NCBI GenBank assembly: GCA_950295325.1 | Contig: OX485805.1 | Coordinates: 22,865,501 to 22,929,500 of the forward strand | DNA: 64,000 nt | Reading direction: 5' to 3' | Source: Polytrichum commune | Lineage: Eukaryota > Streptophyta > Polytrichopsida > Polytrichales > Polytrichaceae | In this document: in pieces, positions 12,655 to 24,605 of the stretch | Position numbering within the stretch: position 1 is the first letter of the stretch | Layout: every line of letters begins with the position of its first letter | Translations under genes and position numbers: made by a program | The notes under the pieces: model-generated | The model's input: the letters and a program-made list of their open reading frames with translations, nothing else | Databases searched by the model: none | Told to the model about the DNA's origin: nothing

Positions 12655-13429
12655 AATGCTGCAAAAACTAAGATACATGATAAGAGCCTATCATTTTCAT
12701 TCAATGGTGGGGTTTCCCATGAACGTTCTCATTTTGAGGGAAAAGAAAAGAAAAGAAAAAAGCAAATTTCTCTAAAAAGTGAATCACTAGGTCCAATGCT
12801 ACTTTGGAAAGGCAAACCTAATTAGGGTTTTTGTCCCATCTCAAACTCTCAATAGGGAAATACTTACGGCTAGGGTTAAGGTAAAAATGATATCTACATA
12901 CTCACTTAACTCCTAACCTAGTGGCCTAACAAACAATGTTTTCTTGCTTTGCTCATATTCTTGTAACGTTGGCTTGTGACAACATAGCATGTGGATTATA
13001 GATGTGGGCACTTGATGTAACCTCACTAACCTCACATACTTTGCTTTGTGGGTGTTTTTGGATCGAACACATGTGAGGCTAAGAATTTCAAGCTTATCTT
13101 TGTTTTCAAACTCATTTTGGTAGCTTTGTTTGTTAAGGGTCACATTTGTTTATCTTTGATTGTTTGGAGGACTATCTCAAATAACTTACTTTTTATCTTT
13201 TTATGCCATTTGAAAGTTTAATACCTTGAGGAACAGTGTGTTTATCAACATGAAAACTTAGCACATTGTTACTTATTTTTCAAAGGATGACACATGAGCA
13301 CTAGAAAGCTACATAAACATGGTATAAATGTTATCAAAACCATAACTATTGATTTGAGGTGAATGGTTGATAAATTATTGCTTTGACTTCACTATGGTAA
13401 GTTAGTCTTGAACAAACACTATCAGCTTT

Positions 13430-13760
13430 TGCACCCACCTCTCGTAGGATATGAAACACGCAATCAATGGAAGATGATTAGCAATTTCAAATCAAAGTGG
13501 TAGCCTTATCATTTTAAAAGTTCACATGAATATCATACTCATTAGCAAAGTGATGATTACCTCTCTTTGTTAATGACCATATAGGTCTCTTCAATTGTGT
13601 CCATTATTGAACCTAGTATAACTGACAACTTTTGAGCATGTAGTACACATGTAATTTTAATTTGTTTTGAACACATGTCTTTTTGCGTCTATTCTTACAA
13701 CCAAACCTTACCACACACCACTAAATATTCGGCGTCCGATAAAATTTAGTAACCGAATCA
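13430..13760 (+). repeat. Dispersed repeat, ~340 bp (copy a)
   Basis: Shares a long ordered series of words with 15610-15960: CACCCACCTCTCGTAGGATA, AAACACGCAAT, GATGATTAGCAA, CAAAGTGA, GACCATATAGG, GAGCATGTAGT, then ATTCTTA and the ACCACACACCACTA region. Shorter, more decayed pieces of the same family appear near 1980-2100, 9740-9910, 31630-31830, 47690-47840 and 63390-63580. No coding sequence and no clear ends were found, so the class is unknown. Confidence 0.7.
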
Positions 13761-13998
13761 AGCCCACTTAATTCCTAAATGCTCTTGGGATTTAAAAGTG
13801 GTTTGCCATGTAGTATTTTTGGTGGGTCCCCAATGGTGACTTGGCTTCCACCTCATGATTGGAATCTTCATGGGGAGTATGTGAGAGGTGGCTCTTTTGA
13901 TACATCACAAACCCATGCCTTTGAAAGTTTTTTGAAATGTGGAAAACATGGGACTTGGCTAGTGCTAAACTAGCTTGAGATGCATTGCTGGCTACTTA

Positions 13999-14510
13999 GG
14001 ACCGCTTTACACTTAGAGGTTGGGCCAATTCGTTGTGCAAGAGGCTTGAAATCCTCACTTTTGATTGCCCAAAAGGTTGAAATCGGCCCCAAACTCTTTA
14101 TACCTAAAGGCTAGGCCAATTTGGTGGTATGAAATTTTTTAATCAAAAAATGCATGGTATGAAACGCCCTGAGCTCGTTGAATTGCGTGCACCCAAAATG
14201 GAGGGCCAATTCTTGGCCTCGGGGTCAGTGTCACATTTCAATAAAAAAATGTATTTAATCAAATATGGTTTTTTCAGCGAACTATATTCATTGGATTATG
14301 TGGAGTTATGAACGACTCTATGCTAGATTATGCTAGATCCATTGGATTATTCTAGATTTATTGAATCGGCCTAGCTTCTTGGCCCTAAGACCTTTACATA
14401 AGGAAAAATTGACCCCCATTATAATCTTATTATATTTGTAGTTGAGGTTGGCCTCCAACCCAAAGAGGGCTTAAATTTCATGCAATCGGCCTCTAGGTGT
14501 AAAGTGGCCC
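13999..14510. mobile_element. MITE, GGGCCACTTTACAC family (copy 2, both ends intact)
   Basis: Left end GGACCGCTTTACACTTAGAG; right end in reverse complement GGGCCACTTTACACCTAGAG. Direct TTA duplications sit at 13996-13998 and 14511-14513. Length is 512 bp. The inside is AT-rich with no coding frame beyond chance. Inverted ends plus a 3-bp TTA duplication indicate a non-autonomous PIF/Harbinger-like element. Confidence 0.85.
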
Positions 14511-15609
14511 TTAGTTTGGGATTGCAAATCTAAAACTTGTCAATTTGGAAATGCTATTTATGCACAAGGATTATATCTATTATATTCGGAATTATGATTT
14601 ATTGAGTACAAACTTTTGCACTGAAAGTTCTCTTTTTACAAGAATCTAGGGTACTCGTATTGCAAGAAGGGTCCACCTTGTGATCAATTCCGAATGGGAT
14701 CATTTTTGCGAGCATAAAGCTCTTGTGCCATTCTAAACTATATAGGGGACCTCCCAAGCACTCAAATGTCTATAAGCCCCCTTAGTAAGTCTCATCATAA
14801 AATTATAATTATATTTGTGTGTTGCAAGGGTTCAAGGGTGACTTTACACCTTCCTCCGACATAAGAAATGTGGTTCAATTGACTTGAAATTATGTAGACA
14901 CGTACCTATGCTACATTGGTTATCCAATTTAGTGTATGTTATTATTTTGAGCTACGCAAGTGCTATAACTATTCAATAAGATGCAATATTTTACCAAGCA
15001 AAGTCATTTATGCTCTATAAACAACATATTGAACTTTTGCTCATTAACATTGAACTCATGAGTACGATGTTGTTTGCAATAAGTACTTCCAAATAGTAAC
15101 ATGCATTCAATGGGATTATCAACATACTTACTTTCAATCAACTTGGTCGAACTTCTCAAATTTACGTAAGAATTGGCGGGAAAGAAACAAACTTTAGCAG
15201 TGGTCAAGGGAAACCCAAAATCAACCATTATGGGCTTGAACATGTAAGGGTTAAGTTACTTTAAGTTTGGCAACATGTTCATGATCACCATGAAGGATAT
15301 AGAAGCAAGATGTTTTGCATTCATTTTTCAAGCATTGCAAACATTCTTGATTTGCCCTTGGGTTGCGATGGTTTGCCCCAGGTGGTTGTGTCTCTAATTC
15401 CGTTCTTGCAATTGAATTTTCAATTTGTGCCCCCCCCCTCCCAAAAAATAAAAAAATAAATGCAAATGTTTAAAGTTCACACTAGAAACATTAAGCTGGA
15501 GTTAAAATTGTGAATGTTTTATTGATTTGTAGCCTTTATATGTTTCTATAAGTGTTCTACCCTTGATACAAAGTCCACCTAAGGTAAGCGTCCCTTAATC
15601 GGACAATTT
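14511..15609. other. Intergenic DNA, nothing recognised
   Basis: AT-rich, no gene, no repeat ends seen. A 9-base C tract is at 15430-15438. Confidence 0.5.
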
Positions 15610-15960
15610 TCTTTCAGACACCCACTTCTTGTAAGATATGAAACACACAATTAGTGCGAGATGATTAGCAAATCCAAATCATGCTTGTAGCGATGTCCCT
15701 TGTAATTTTTAGAGCTCATCCAAATATCTAATCCATTATCAAAGTGAGGAATCTCATTCTTGTCAAATGGTGATATAGGGTGCTCCTAATTAAGTTGACT
15801 ATTGTGTCTAGAATGGTTGACATGTTTTGAGCACGTAGTCCAATCTCTTTTAAACATGTGTATTTTTTTGGGTATCCATTCTTAAATCCATACCTAATCT
15901 GACAACGCTCAAAGATAGATGTCTACATATTAGGGATGTTGAATTAATACGCGTGTACCT
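15610..15960 (+). repeat. Dispersed repeat, ~340 bp (copy b)
   Basis: Direct repeat of 13430-13760, about 2.2 kb away, in the same orientation, with many substitutions and small indels. It shows the most complete form of the 3' words: GTAGTCCAATCTCTTTTAAA and ATTCTTAAATCCATACCTAA. Confidence 0.7.
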
Positions 15961-16952
15961 TATTACATGGGGACATCGTGTGTTGGGAGAGAGGGAATTG
16001 TTACATGCAAGCGTCTCTATTAGGTGTGAGGGCCATAGCCATGTCCATGCCTCCTTGATCTTCAAGCCTTCCTCTTAACCGGACAATGTGAGTGTGAGAT
16101 CATTTAATACCTACGTGGTAAACCTAACTTCATTTAACGTTGTAGGTCATGAAAATGTAACAATGAGAGGTTGGGAGGTCAATTTGAATTTGGGTCTCCC
16201 TGCACATGGTTTCCAAGCATCCCATGATTATATTCCTAGGGCCTATAAAACAAACACACAATGTTGAATAATGTAATGACTCGTATTGTTTGCTAGTTCT
16301 CTTTTAAGTACGTGGTGCAAGCGATGTGACTATGAGAGAACCACACGCCACACCCCTTACACTATACCCACCTATATATGCTTATTGGAGAATATCGTTC
16401 ACCTACCAAGCACTACACATGACCAAAAAGTGAGTCCCGCCCGGCACAATGTAGATGAATCCAATTATACTATTCCATGTTCCGACGTTCGTCAACTTAG
16501 TTAAGTACGTAATCAACTTATAAGGCACCTATATATGTAGTTCTTTAAACACCAAATATATATAGATGCTTCACAAGTTCCCAAAAAGAATAAACTACAC
16601 AGTCCGTGTACATATGTTGGAGGACAAAACCAAGTCAACCAATTCATAAGTTAGATCATAAATGTGACACAAAAAGCTCAAGGATGTTGCAAAATTAATA
16701 CACATAAGGAATGCATGAGAGTCCTATTCATGGGGCCCTTCAACACTATATATATATATGTATATGTACATATATTAAATGCACAATACTAAGCCTATCT
16801 TTGTAATGGGTAGATCATAGATCTCAGAAGCTGTTATTAGCTGCCAAGATCTGCCATGGTTTTAGTAAGAGATTTTGAACATTTCTTAATATTGCTGTTC
16901 TGTCCGATCCTTTGGTCTGAACTTTGAAGTAGTTCTTGTGAGGACATTTTAA
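15961..16952. other. Intergenic DNA
   Basis: No gene seen. A short imperfect TA-rich microsatellite lies at 16747-16775. Confidence 0.5.
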
Positions 16953-17341
16953 GGGCCGGTCCACATGGGTTCCAAGTCCTAAGTCTCAAGTCGCTTGAGG
17001 TCAATATGTGCAATCTCAACTGTTGAGAGCATGGAAGTTGGGACTTCACACGGGGTCCCAAGTCCCAAGTATGACATGGATGCCTGCATGGTAACACTTT
17101 TTGGAGGTGAGGTTTGGGACTTGTGTTGCCAGTTGGGTCGAGCAAAAAGCCAGACCCAAGTCTCAACCCAAGTCTCACAAATATTTTTGCATAAAATAAT
17201 CAAGATCCGACTTCCATGATAATTAACGATATTTTAGTGGTTTCTTGAGGCTCACAAGTTGGGACTTGGCCTCCATGTTGTGATTTACTAACATACTTGG
17301 GACTTAAGACTTGGGACTTGGGACCCCGTGTGAACTAGCCC
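16953..17341. mobile_element. MITE, GGGCYRGTYCACAYGG family (copy 1, both ends intact)
   Basis: Left end GGGCCGGTCCACATGGGTTC; right end in reverse complement GGGCTAGTTCACACGGGGTC, followed on both sides by further CCAAGTCC words that extend the inverted repeat. Direct TAA duplications flank it at 16950-16952 and 17342-17344. Length is 389 bp. Plus and minus frames inside (74-113 codons) are mirror products of the inverted ends. It is Tourist/Harbinger-like by its 3-bp duplication. Confidence 0.88.
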
Positions 17342-17344
17342 TAA

Positions 17345-17800
17345 GGGTGAGGCATCTATATATGATAAAAATAAGAGAATTTGCATTTGTGTAAGAGGAT
17401 TAATAGCAAGGATTTTTATTTTATTTTTCTTGTAATGAGAAACAAATTCCAAGGAGAATGAAATAACAATAATAATAATAATAACTCATGAGTATGCAAA
17501 ATTGTTACAGACTTTGAGGCGATAAAGTTAGGGTAATACATGAGTCGATTTATAAGTTAACCCATAGTTGCTCATCTAAATGCTAATGCTTGGCTACAAT
17601 AATTGTCAAAACTCTAATGAGGGTTATCAATCACAAGCCGCCACCACACAAACATTAACTCTATTCGCCTAAAACATATAGATCTCATTCATGTCAACAT
17701 TACATGGCCCTAGTGAGCGGTGAAATGGACACGGTCGACTATGAATGCCTTGACTTTACTTATTTTAGATGAAGGACACTAGCAATTCTAAGATGCACCC
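17345..17800 (+). repeat. Dispersed repeat pair, plus-strand member (partner 29440-29890)
   Basis: It aligns over about 450 bp, in inverted orientation, with 29440-29890. Shared words in order include GTGAGGCATCTATA, GAGAAACAAATTC, AAGGAGAATG, GTTAACCCA, GAATGCTAAT-like, TTGGCTACAA, ATCAATCACAAGCC and GTCGACTATGAATGCC. The MITE at 16953-17341 has inserted at its left edge. An (ATA)n microsatellite at 17466-17487 is present here but not in the partner. No coding sequence is seen. Confidence 0.75.
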
Positions 17801-17856
17801 CTACTTTTATGTTCTTGCATGAAGAATAGTTTTGGTCTCCGGAGGTTGTGTTATTT

Positions 17857-18000
17857 GGGCTAGTTCATATGGAGTCCCAAGTCCCATTCATGTTAGCAAA
17901 TTCACACCTTTAAGCTTCAAGAAACCATTAGAACAAGGTTATTATCATTTTAGTTGGATCTTGATTACTATATGCAAAAATATTTGTGGGACTTGTCATA
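17857..18000 (-). mobile_element. MITE, GGGCYRGTYCACAYGG family (copy 2, one end only)
   Basis: It starts GGGCTAGTTCATATGGAGTC and follows the reverse complement of the right half of the 16953-17341 element (shared words CAAGAAACCA, TCTTGATTA, TGCAAAAATATTTGTG) for about 145 bp, then the match ends. It is in opposite orientation and truncated. The 61-codon frame over it is not a gene. Confidence 0.75.
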
Positions 18001-19145
18001 ACATTATTCATGCTTGATTATGTAACCTTGTGTCGAGTGTATGATGCTACGCAACTCGTGAGTAGACTCATCAAGGCCTAGTTTATCTAAACATCTAACA
18101 AGGAACGTCATGGAGAACACCAAACCTCAACTGCTACCCTTTCCTTTATTAATAAAAGAACAAAAGGATGCCACCGTCATCTCTCTTGATATCATGTGTC
18201 ATGCACAAATGGGAGGTTCTTTAGGTTGGACAAGCAATGTAATTCAAATCCCTCCCACTAACACATGTCACTACAAGCATGTGAGTTCTCACTAATTGAC
18301 CTCCATCATTGGAAAAGTGTCCCACGTCATTGAAAAATATGCAAAAGTATCACCATGGTAGATCTGCTAGTGACAAAGGATGATAATTGAAAAAGTGTCC
18401 TACGTCACTTTAAAATATTCAAAAGTATCACTATGGCATATTTGCTAGTGACAGAGGATGATTGCCAAGGACTCATATGTTGGTAATGATATCATAGATT
18501 TCCCAAAGCATTGAAAATTTTGAAATTACTTTCACCCATACATTTTTGTTTCAAGTAGCCTTAACCTCTATCTCAAAAACAAAAAATGGTATGTACTGGT
18601 TATGTGCTCCCTCCAAAGTCTTGAACACATGGAAATAGTAAAACATCAAAACATTGAGAAATATTAAGTAAGGGGATCTTAAAAATATCATAAGGTAAAT
18701 ATTATTGCATGTGTTTGGGATCTATGATTGGTTTGGGGATGAGTTTCACAAAATACCACAAGGCCTGAGCCTAGTTTTTGAGTTTCAGCCATGGATTTGT
18801 GGTGTCTAAATAACCTCATCTATTACGAAGGTGAAAATGCAAACTATGTTATAGCTTGAAAATTACTATTTAAAGACCTATGTGACTCCATGAATGACAT
18901 TAAAGATCTTGAGTGAATTGGATAAGTTAGAATTGGAATGATTCAACCCTCAACATATAGAAGACTCATTTAGAAAGAACTCTCCATACATGATGGCAAC
19001 ATTTACATGTAAACCACATATCCTAAGAATGCCAAACTTACAAGAAACATTAGCTTTGTATTTAGTCTGCTACATTTGCATTTGGGTTCATGTAAAGTCC
19101 CAAACCCAAATAATATGGAAAGTATGTTCAAGAACAAATAACTTA
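18001..19145. other. Intergenic DNA with a short tandem duplication
   Basis: At about 18311-18475 an 88-bp segment (GAAAAGTGTCCCACGTCA ... GCTAGTGACAAAGGATGAT) is repeated once in tandem with moderate divergence. Nothing else is recognised and no gene is seen. Confidence 0.6.
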
Positions 19146-19255
19146 GGGCCGCTTTACACTAGAGCTCGGGGGCCCTTGACTCGTGATACACAAATCAAGT
19201 GATTGATGGTCCAAGTTCACTTTACACTAGACCTTGGAGGCTTGAGGGACCAAAG
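19146..19255. mobile_element. MITE, GGGCCACTTTACAC family (5' end fragment)
   Basis: TTA at 19143-19145 is followed by GGGCCGCTTTACACTAGAGC and GGGCCCTTGAC. No matching right end occurs in the following kilobase, so this copy is truncated. A second ACTTTACACTAGA word at 19220 suggests an internal inversion or tandem end. Confidence 0.6.
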
Positions 19256-21137
19256 AGATTCTAATGAATGAATATCCTATATGGCATCTTACATGGCATC
19301 ATAGAGAGAAATAAACTTCTTGAGCTATAAGGTTTTCCCAATGTTCTCACCTTCAACCCACTTGCATGGGTGCCACAAATCCTTGGATATTGTTGTTGAA
19401 TCCATACATATCTTAACTTTTAGTTGGCAAAAGTTGCCTTCAAAGACCAATTAAAGCCGACCTTCCTTATATTCAAGAAAACATCATTTGTGATAGTTTT
19501 GCGTATCATGTGACATTTTCACAAATACCATGTTTAAGGTAGTAGTGCCTTAAAGTAACACCTTCATTTTGGCAACCTATCTATTCATCTTTGAACTATC
19601 AACAAGTGAGTGCAATGGTGTCATCAAATAAGTCAATAATAAAGTGAGTAATTAGTCATATGCTTCATTAAGTACAAAATAACACCACTTTGACCATTCA
19701 TAGTAGCAATGCAAGAAGGATGCAAGAATGATCTAAGAAGAGCACCAACTTTGATCAATCACAATGGCGAATCGAGGATTTATCCACTCAATCAAGCGGT
19801 GTGAGAAGCAATCCACAAAAAGGGGACAACATCTTCATTTCAAGGACTCTCACCCCCAACATGGCTAATTTTCTGGTGATTCTCACCTAGCAATCCAACA
19901 TCAATGGATCCTCGTAAGCGATTAGTAAAAATCTTGTTATGTTAAACAACTTTGCGAATTTCCGTAGTCTTTATTATTTTCTATAAACATTACATAGACT
20001 CTTTATAATTTTGTAAATCTCTGGGGAAAATTTTGAACTTTTCCCAAGCAATTTAACTTGCCTGAAATATAAAAGTTTAAGGAAGTATCACTTTTAGGCT
20101 CAACAACCTCAACTTGAAAGATGCAAACCATTCCCAAGCCCCACTTGTACCCATATTTTGCCTTGCCACAACAACTATATTGATTATGATATTGAGCGAT
20201 GGCCACAGTATTTTCCTATGTGGTCCACATGTGCTTGCAGACTAATAAGGTGCATGCCACACGAGAGCCGGAGGAACTTCCTCCAACATGGCACTTTGCT
20301 TTTAAAAAGTCTCCTTTTCCTTGTTTCTCTCCTTATACTGTGGAATTCCGGGCACTAGTGCCTGGTAGTTGTGAACTACATTTATTGTGCCATGTCACTC
20401 TACTTTATTGCCAAGTAGATCCTGAAGCAACATCCAAAGCAAAATCCAAAGCTAAAAAGTCATTGTTGCCACTCCCCATACTTCCTCTCATGTGGCAACC
20501 ACTTGCTCATTTGAACCAATGCTATTCATCCAACTCACTGCCGTTCATGCAAGTTTCCTCCCGTGTGGTTTGGGCCTAACTTATAAGTATTATGACCCAC
20601 ACTAATTGCAAATACCCTCACTAATTGCTCACAGTTGACATAGACTTGTGGCAACCTAGTATAGTTTCGCAGGTCATAAAACTTGTGGAAAGTGTGTGTA
20701 GAACATTTCAAGGGAATCTTGTCAAACCCTAAAATATCTTTTCCTTTCACCACACCAATTTAGTCGCAAGTTGTGTGAAAAGTTGGCCCATGTTGCATCA
20801 CAAGTCCTACTAATTAATTTCCTAGCCATGCACTAGATACGAAAATGTCTGTACAATGTCAATGCCCTACATGCAAGCATCTATATCTCTATATATATAT
20901 ACATACGTTTTCCAACCATATCCCACTACAACAAAGTTAATTGTAAAGTCTCAACTAGGGACCATTGTTGGATTTTGGCCCCCATTTTTGAGTGCTAGGT
21001 AGGCAGGTTGTCAACTAACGTAGAGATACCATAACCCATTAACCCCCCTCTAGCCGTGCACTAGACCGCCGTCATAATGGTGAAGTGCCATTTCTAAAGC
21101 CGATCATGGCTCGGTGGCAACTTCAATGCGTGTACAC
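19256..21137. other. Intergenic DNA, one anonymous 126-codon frame
   Basis: A plus frame at 20199-20579 opens MATVFSYVVH and carries a Lys/Ser-rich patch (SKAKSKAKKS). I recognise no domain, and a 66-codon frame overlaps it, so I do not call a gene. A TA-rich microsatellite lies near 20888-20906. Confidence 0.4.
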
Positions 21138-21140
21138 TTA

Positions 21141-22308
21141 TAGGCTGCCCACACATACTGGTGGTGGGTAGCAATGAACGGGCGAACTCCGTTCACTGCC
21201 ACCAGTAAGTGTGGGCGAGAACCGGGGAGAGCCGGCGGTTAGTCCACATGAACAAGTTGATTTTGAGAAATTACCTGGTTGTAGTTCAAGACTTCAGGAG
21301 AACTTGGTACCTAAAGTTACAAAGTTGCACTGGTTGATTTTGAGAAATAATCCGGTTGAAGTTCGAGACTTCACGATAATTTTGTACTTTAAGCTACAAA
21401 GATGAACCAATGAGTTTGAGAAATAACACGGTTGAAGTTCGAGACTTCATGGTAATTTTGTACCTTAAGTTACAAATATGAACGGGTGAATTTGAGAAAT
21501 AACCCAGTTGAACAAGACCCCACAAAACTTATCAAGCGTTCTAGAGGAATATAGAGAATATACCTCAAATTCATAAAGAAAAAACCGAAAGTTCACACAA
21601 CATGTAACCAATCGGACTTGGAAAGAATAGAATTTTAACCGATCATGCCAAAAAAATCTCCATGGACAATTGGTCAAATTTTGATATTTAGTGTGACTTA
21701 CTATTTGGATTCACAAGGTGCTATATGCTTTTACTCATGAAATAATTTTTTACCAAGTAAAGTTGTCAATGTTTTATAGTGTCCAAACATCATTTGTTGG
21801 TAAAATATGAGATGTACAGTACATAGATATAGCATTGCGTAATTCCACGTAGTAAGCTTTGCCTAAATATCATATTTAGTGTAGTTATAGAGAGATACGA
21901 ATTCGTGGCCTCTATGTAGACTCACTCATTGCGAAGGTGAAAACGTAGCGATTTATCTCGCTTGAAATTATCTAGAAGTGAGAAATTATCTCGCTCGATA
22001 TTATGTAGTAGTGCGGAATTATCTCGCTTGAAATTATCTAGAAGTGAGAAATTATATCGCTCGATATTATGTAGTAGTGTGGAATTATCTCGCTCGAAAT
22101 TATCTAATAGTGCGAAATTATCTCGCTCAAGATTTTCTTATAGTACAAAATTATAAAGGTGTGTGAAATTGTTGATCACAACAACGAACGAGCGAGTGGC
22201 AGGACCTATGCGACCACTCGCTGCCACTGCTATAAAGTGATAAAAAAGCTCAACCATGCTGGTGGGAGTTGCCGACTGGCCTCACCACCAGCAGGTGTTG
22301 GGAGGCTA
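21141..22308. mobile_element. Composite DNA element, TAGGCNGCCCACAC ends (copy 1)
   Basis: Left end TAGGCTGCCCACACATACTG; right end in reverse complement TAGCCTCCCAACACCTGCTG. TTA duplications sit at 21138-21140 and 22309-22311. The first ~75 bp fold on themselves (GCCCACAC...GTGTGGGC), and the last ~120 bp contain two further hairpins. Inside lie 76-bp tandem units related to the small dispersed element at 46911-47123, then a 33-bp minisatellite (about 21955-22150). The site TAA at 21206-21208 is empty here but carries a 1375-bp insertion in copy 2 (32330-34667). No transposase is seen, so it is non-autonomous, Harbinger-like by its 3-bp duplication. Confidence 0.85.
21955..22150. repeat. 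33-bp minisatellite (ATTATCTCGCTYGAAATTAT)
   Basis: Six or so units alternate between two forms, one ending TCTAGAAGTGAG and one ending TGTAGTAGTGYGG. The frame over it (LSRSEKLSRS...) is a product of the repeat. It is absent from copy 2 of the host element. Confidence 0.9.
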
Positions 22309-22311
22309 TTA

Positions 22312-22770
22312 GTGTAGCCAATGGGAGTCAAGTGTTAATGTACTCATGAGGTAATTGATTTAGGCAATGTTTTGTATAAAAATGCGGATTACCGTGTTCG
22401 GTGTAGGGAGAATGTAGTGAACGAGTAGGGATTTGAACAACTTTCCACTTTGAAAAATTGTACCATTTTTTTTGTAGGGCAAAAAAATATGAAACAACTT
22501 GTATGCTTCATGAATCCTTCTCGTCTATCTTGGAAATTACCTCATGATTGTCAGACCAAATCTTCAATGCGAATCACCTTATTTTCACGGGTTATGGTAT
22601 TTCTACCTTATATCGGTTCTTTAGAAACAAATGGGGCATTGAAATGTTGGATGTCACCCTCCTTTGCCCTAATGTTAGTGATCCCCTTATTTAGCCTTCA
22701 AAACACGAGTCTGGCTACATGATGACACCCCATGTGGGTAGGATGCTTTAATTCATGTGGGGCTCACTAA
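22312..22770. other. Intergenic DNA between two DNA elements
   Basis: A 90-codon frame at 22450-22722 is unrecognised. Nothing else is supported. Confidence 0.4.
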
Positions 22771-23268
22771 GGGCCACTCACGAGTCTGAGAGCCCGTGAC
22801 CATTACACTCCAAGCACTCTCAATGGTGGAAAAGGCGGAGCCGGTCCAAGTTCGCTCCTTCACACGACGCTTGAGGGACCAACGGAGTATGTGAATGCAA
22901 GGTGGATGTAAAGTCTACATGGATTCCAATAGGCATCGAATGGATTATGTTTCATGGTCACTTGGACTCTTTTCAAAAACCACCTCTTGGAGGTAGGCTT
23001 AACACAAAACCGGGAGACCATGACACTCCGAACAATCACAACCATTGGTTTATTCCGTTTTATCGTGTGTGAGGACTCCGCATGAATCAAAATTCATTGA
23101 AATAGCATTTGGTTGAGGGCCCGGTCACATATGACTTCACACTACACTTGAGGATCTGTGACCACACTACATAATTTTGGAGGTGTGTTTGGGACTGCCT
23201 TTGGACACGTTCTTTTGGGCTCTCACAATTTCATTGTCATGGCCCTTGGCTCATGTGTGAAGTGGCCC
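22771..23268. mobile_element. MITE, GGGCCACTTTACAC family (copy 3, both ends intact)
   Basis: Left end GGGCCACTCACGAGTCTGAG; right end in reverse complement GGGCCACTTCACACATGAGC. TAA duplications sit at 22768-22770 and 23269-23271. Length is 498 bp. The inner GGCCC...GTGACC words near both ends are also inverted copies of each other. No coding content. Confidence 0.85.
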
Positions 23269-23271
23269 TAA

Positions 23272-24494
23272 CAATGTCCGACTCTGACCTTTGCTGGTCA
23301 TGTCTATTACAAGGAATTTATTTTAGTGTCCCTAGCCCTTTGAAATTGGGGAACATGTGTTTGAACTGGAAATCTTGCAAGATTTTCATGCCCAATTGGT
23401 CCGTAGACTTAATGATAGACTTAAATACATTACACAACATGATTAAGCAACTCAAGTGAGTTCTCTTCAAGCCATCCTTGCATGGCAACACGGAATTTGA
23501 GTCATGGAATATCTTTGCAACACAAAGGAGGCACAAACTCCACATTGCTATTGAGCCCTCATACTTTCAAATGAGGGCTATCTAGAATTATGTAAAGGCA
23601 TGATTCATTCTAATTTCAATGTCAAAATGATTATATAAGCCTTACATATGTAGTATTTTTCAAATCGTAAATGTATTTTCACTCCCATGATATTGTTAAA
23701 AAACGTCAATGTTCAAGCATCAATGTGAAGATGAGCTTCTTCTCCTTATCTTGAACCCGTGATATTGTATTTAGTTTGGATTGTGTGTGTGTGAGAGAGA
23801 CAAAGAGTTATTTTGTCATAACTATAGAGAGTCCAACCAATCAAGAGGTGGACATTTTTAAAGAAATGTAACAAAAATAGAACTTACCATTTAAAAATAT
23901 TTCTAAGTAAAGAATGCACTTGTACCTTCGATAAGAAGTTGATGGCCCCCTCCCATCCCCCCCACACACAAAGTATACTTGTAAAATAATGTGTCCTTGA
24001 TTTCCTCTACTGCATTTTTGACCTTCAATGTTTATAATAAATGCCTCCTTGAATTCCTCTACATTATTCTCTATTTTTATCCTTTGCGCTTTTAAGAGTT
24101 AAATTATGGTGTCAAGTTAACTTATAAAACCAATTCACACGCTAAAGGTAATAGACCGTACACTATCTACTTCTTGGATAAAGTGTAACCCTTGGTTTGT
24201 TGTGGTTGTTGTAACTGCCATGAAATGTAGCCTACTCAATTGACCAAGGATGATGGTAAAAAAAGAAAGCAATGAATGCCTTTTGTATTCCAATATACAC
24301 TTGAAGATGACGATGTTGCACTAGATTCAAGCAATCAAGAAGGAAGAGAGAAAGATAGATTCCCTTGGGTTTCCATAAGATGGTACATGAGTAAATGTCT
24401 CATTTCATTCCCGCATGGGAATGTGCTCTCAAGAACAAAGAAGTGTGTGTGGAAAACCATGTTTTCTTATTGATTAAATGCAAACTTGAGGTAA
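23272..24494. other. Intergenic DNA
   Basis: No gene seen. Small GT/GA microsatellite near 23784-23802 and a C-rich patch near 23946-23970. Confidence 0.5.
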
Positions 24495-24605
24495 CGTAAC
24501 ATTATTCAGATCCATAACAATGTTACGTGGGACTGACGTTATTCCATAGAATATTTCCAACATTCAGTCCCACATAACATTATTATGGATATGAATAATG
24601 TTATG
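24495..24605. mobile_element. Small hairpin element, CATAACATTATT family (copy 1)
   Basis: The two halves are inverted copies: ATAACATTATTCAGATCC / GGATATGAATAATGTTAT and GTGGGACTGA / TCAGTCCCAC. The whole 111 bp would fold into one stem. A cleaner copy is at 63752-63855. Target duplication is not clear, so the superfamily is unknown. A smaller hairpin (ATTCACTTGATT...AATCAAATGAAT) follows at about 24672-24710. Confidence 0.8.

Larger units (their letters stand above)
10364..13429. other. Intergenic DNA
   Basis: No gene seen. It holds a decayed TGAGNNG heptamer-like stretch (10760-10829), an (ATCT)n microsatellite (12632-12654) and AAAAG runs near 12739-12761. The ORF at 11769-11987 is a Pro/Gln-rich product of CCACCACCT and CAACAA repeats. 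Nothing else is recognisable. Confidence 0.5.

Noticed and set aside
20199-20579. 126-codon plus frame as a gene
   Set aside because: Unrecognised, overlapped by another frame, and no promoter or splice evidence.
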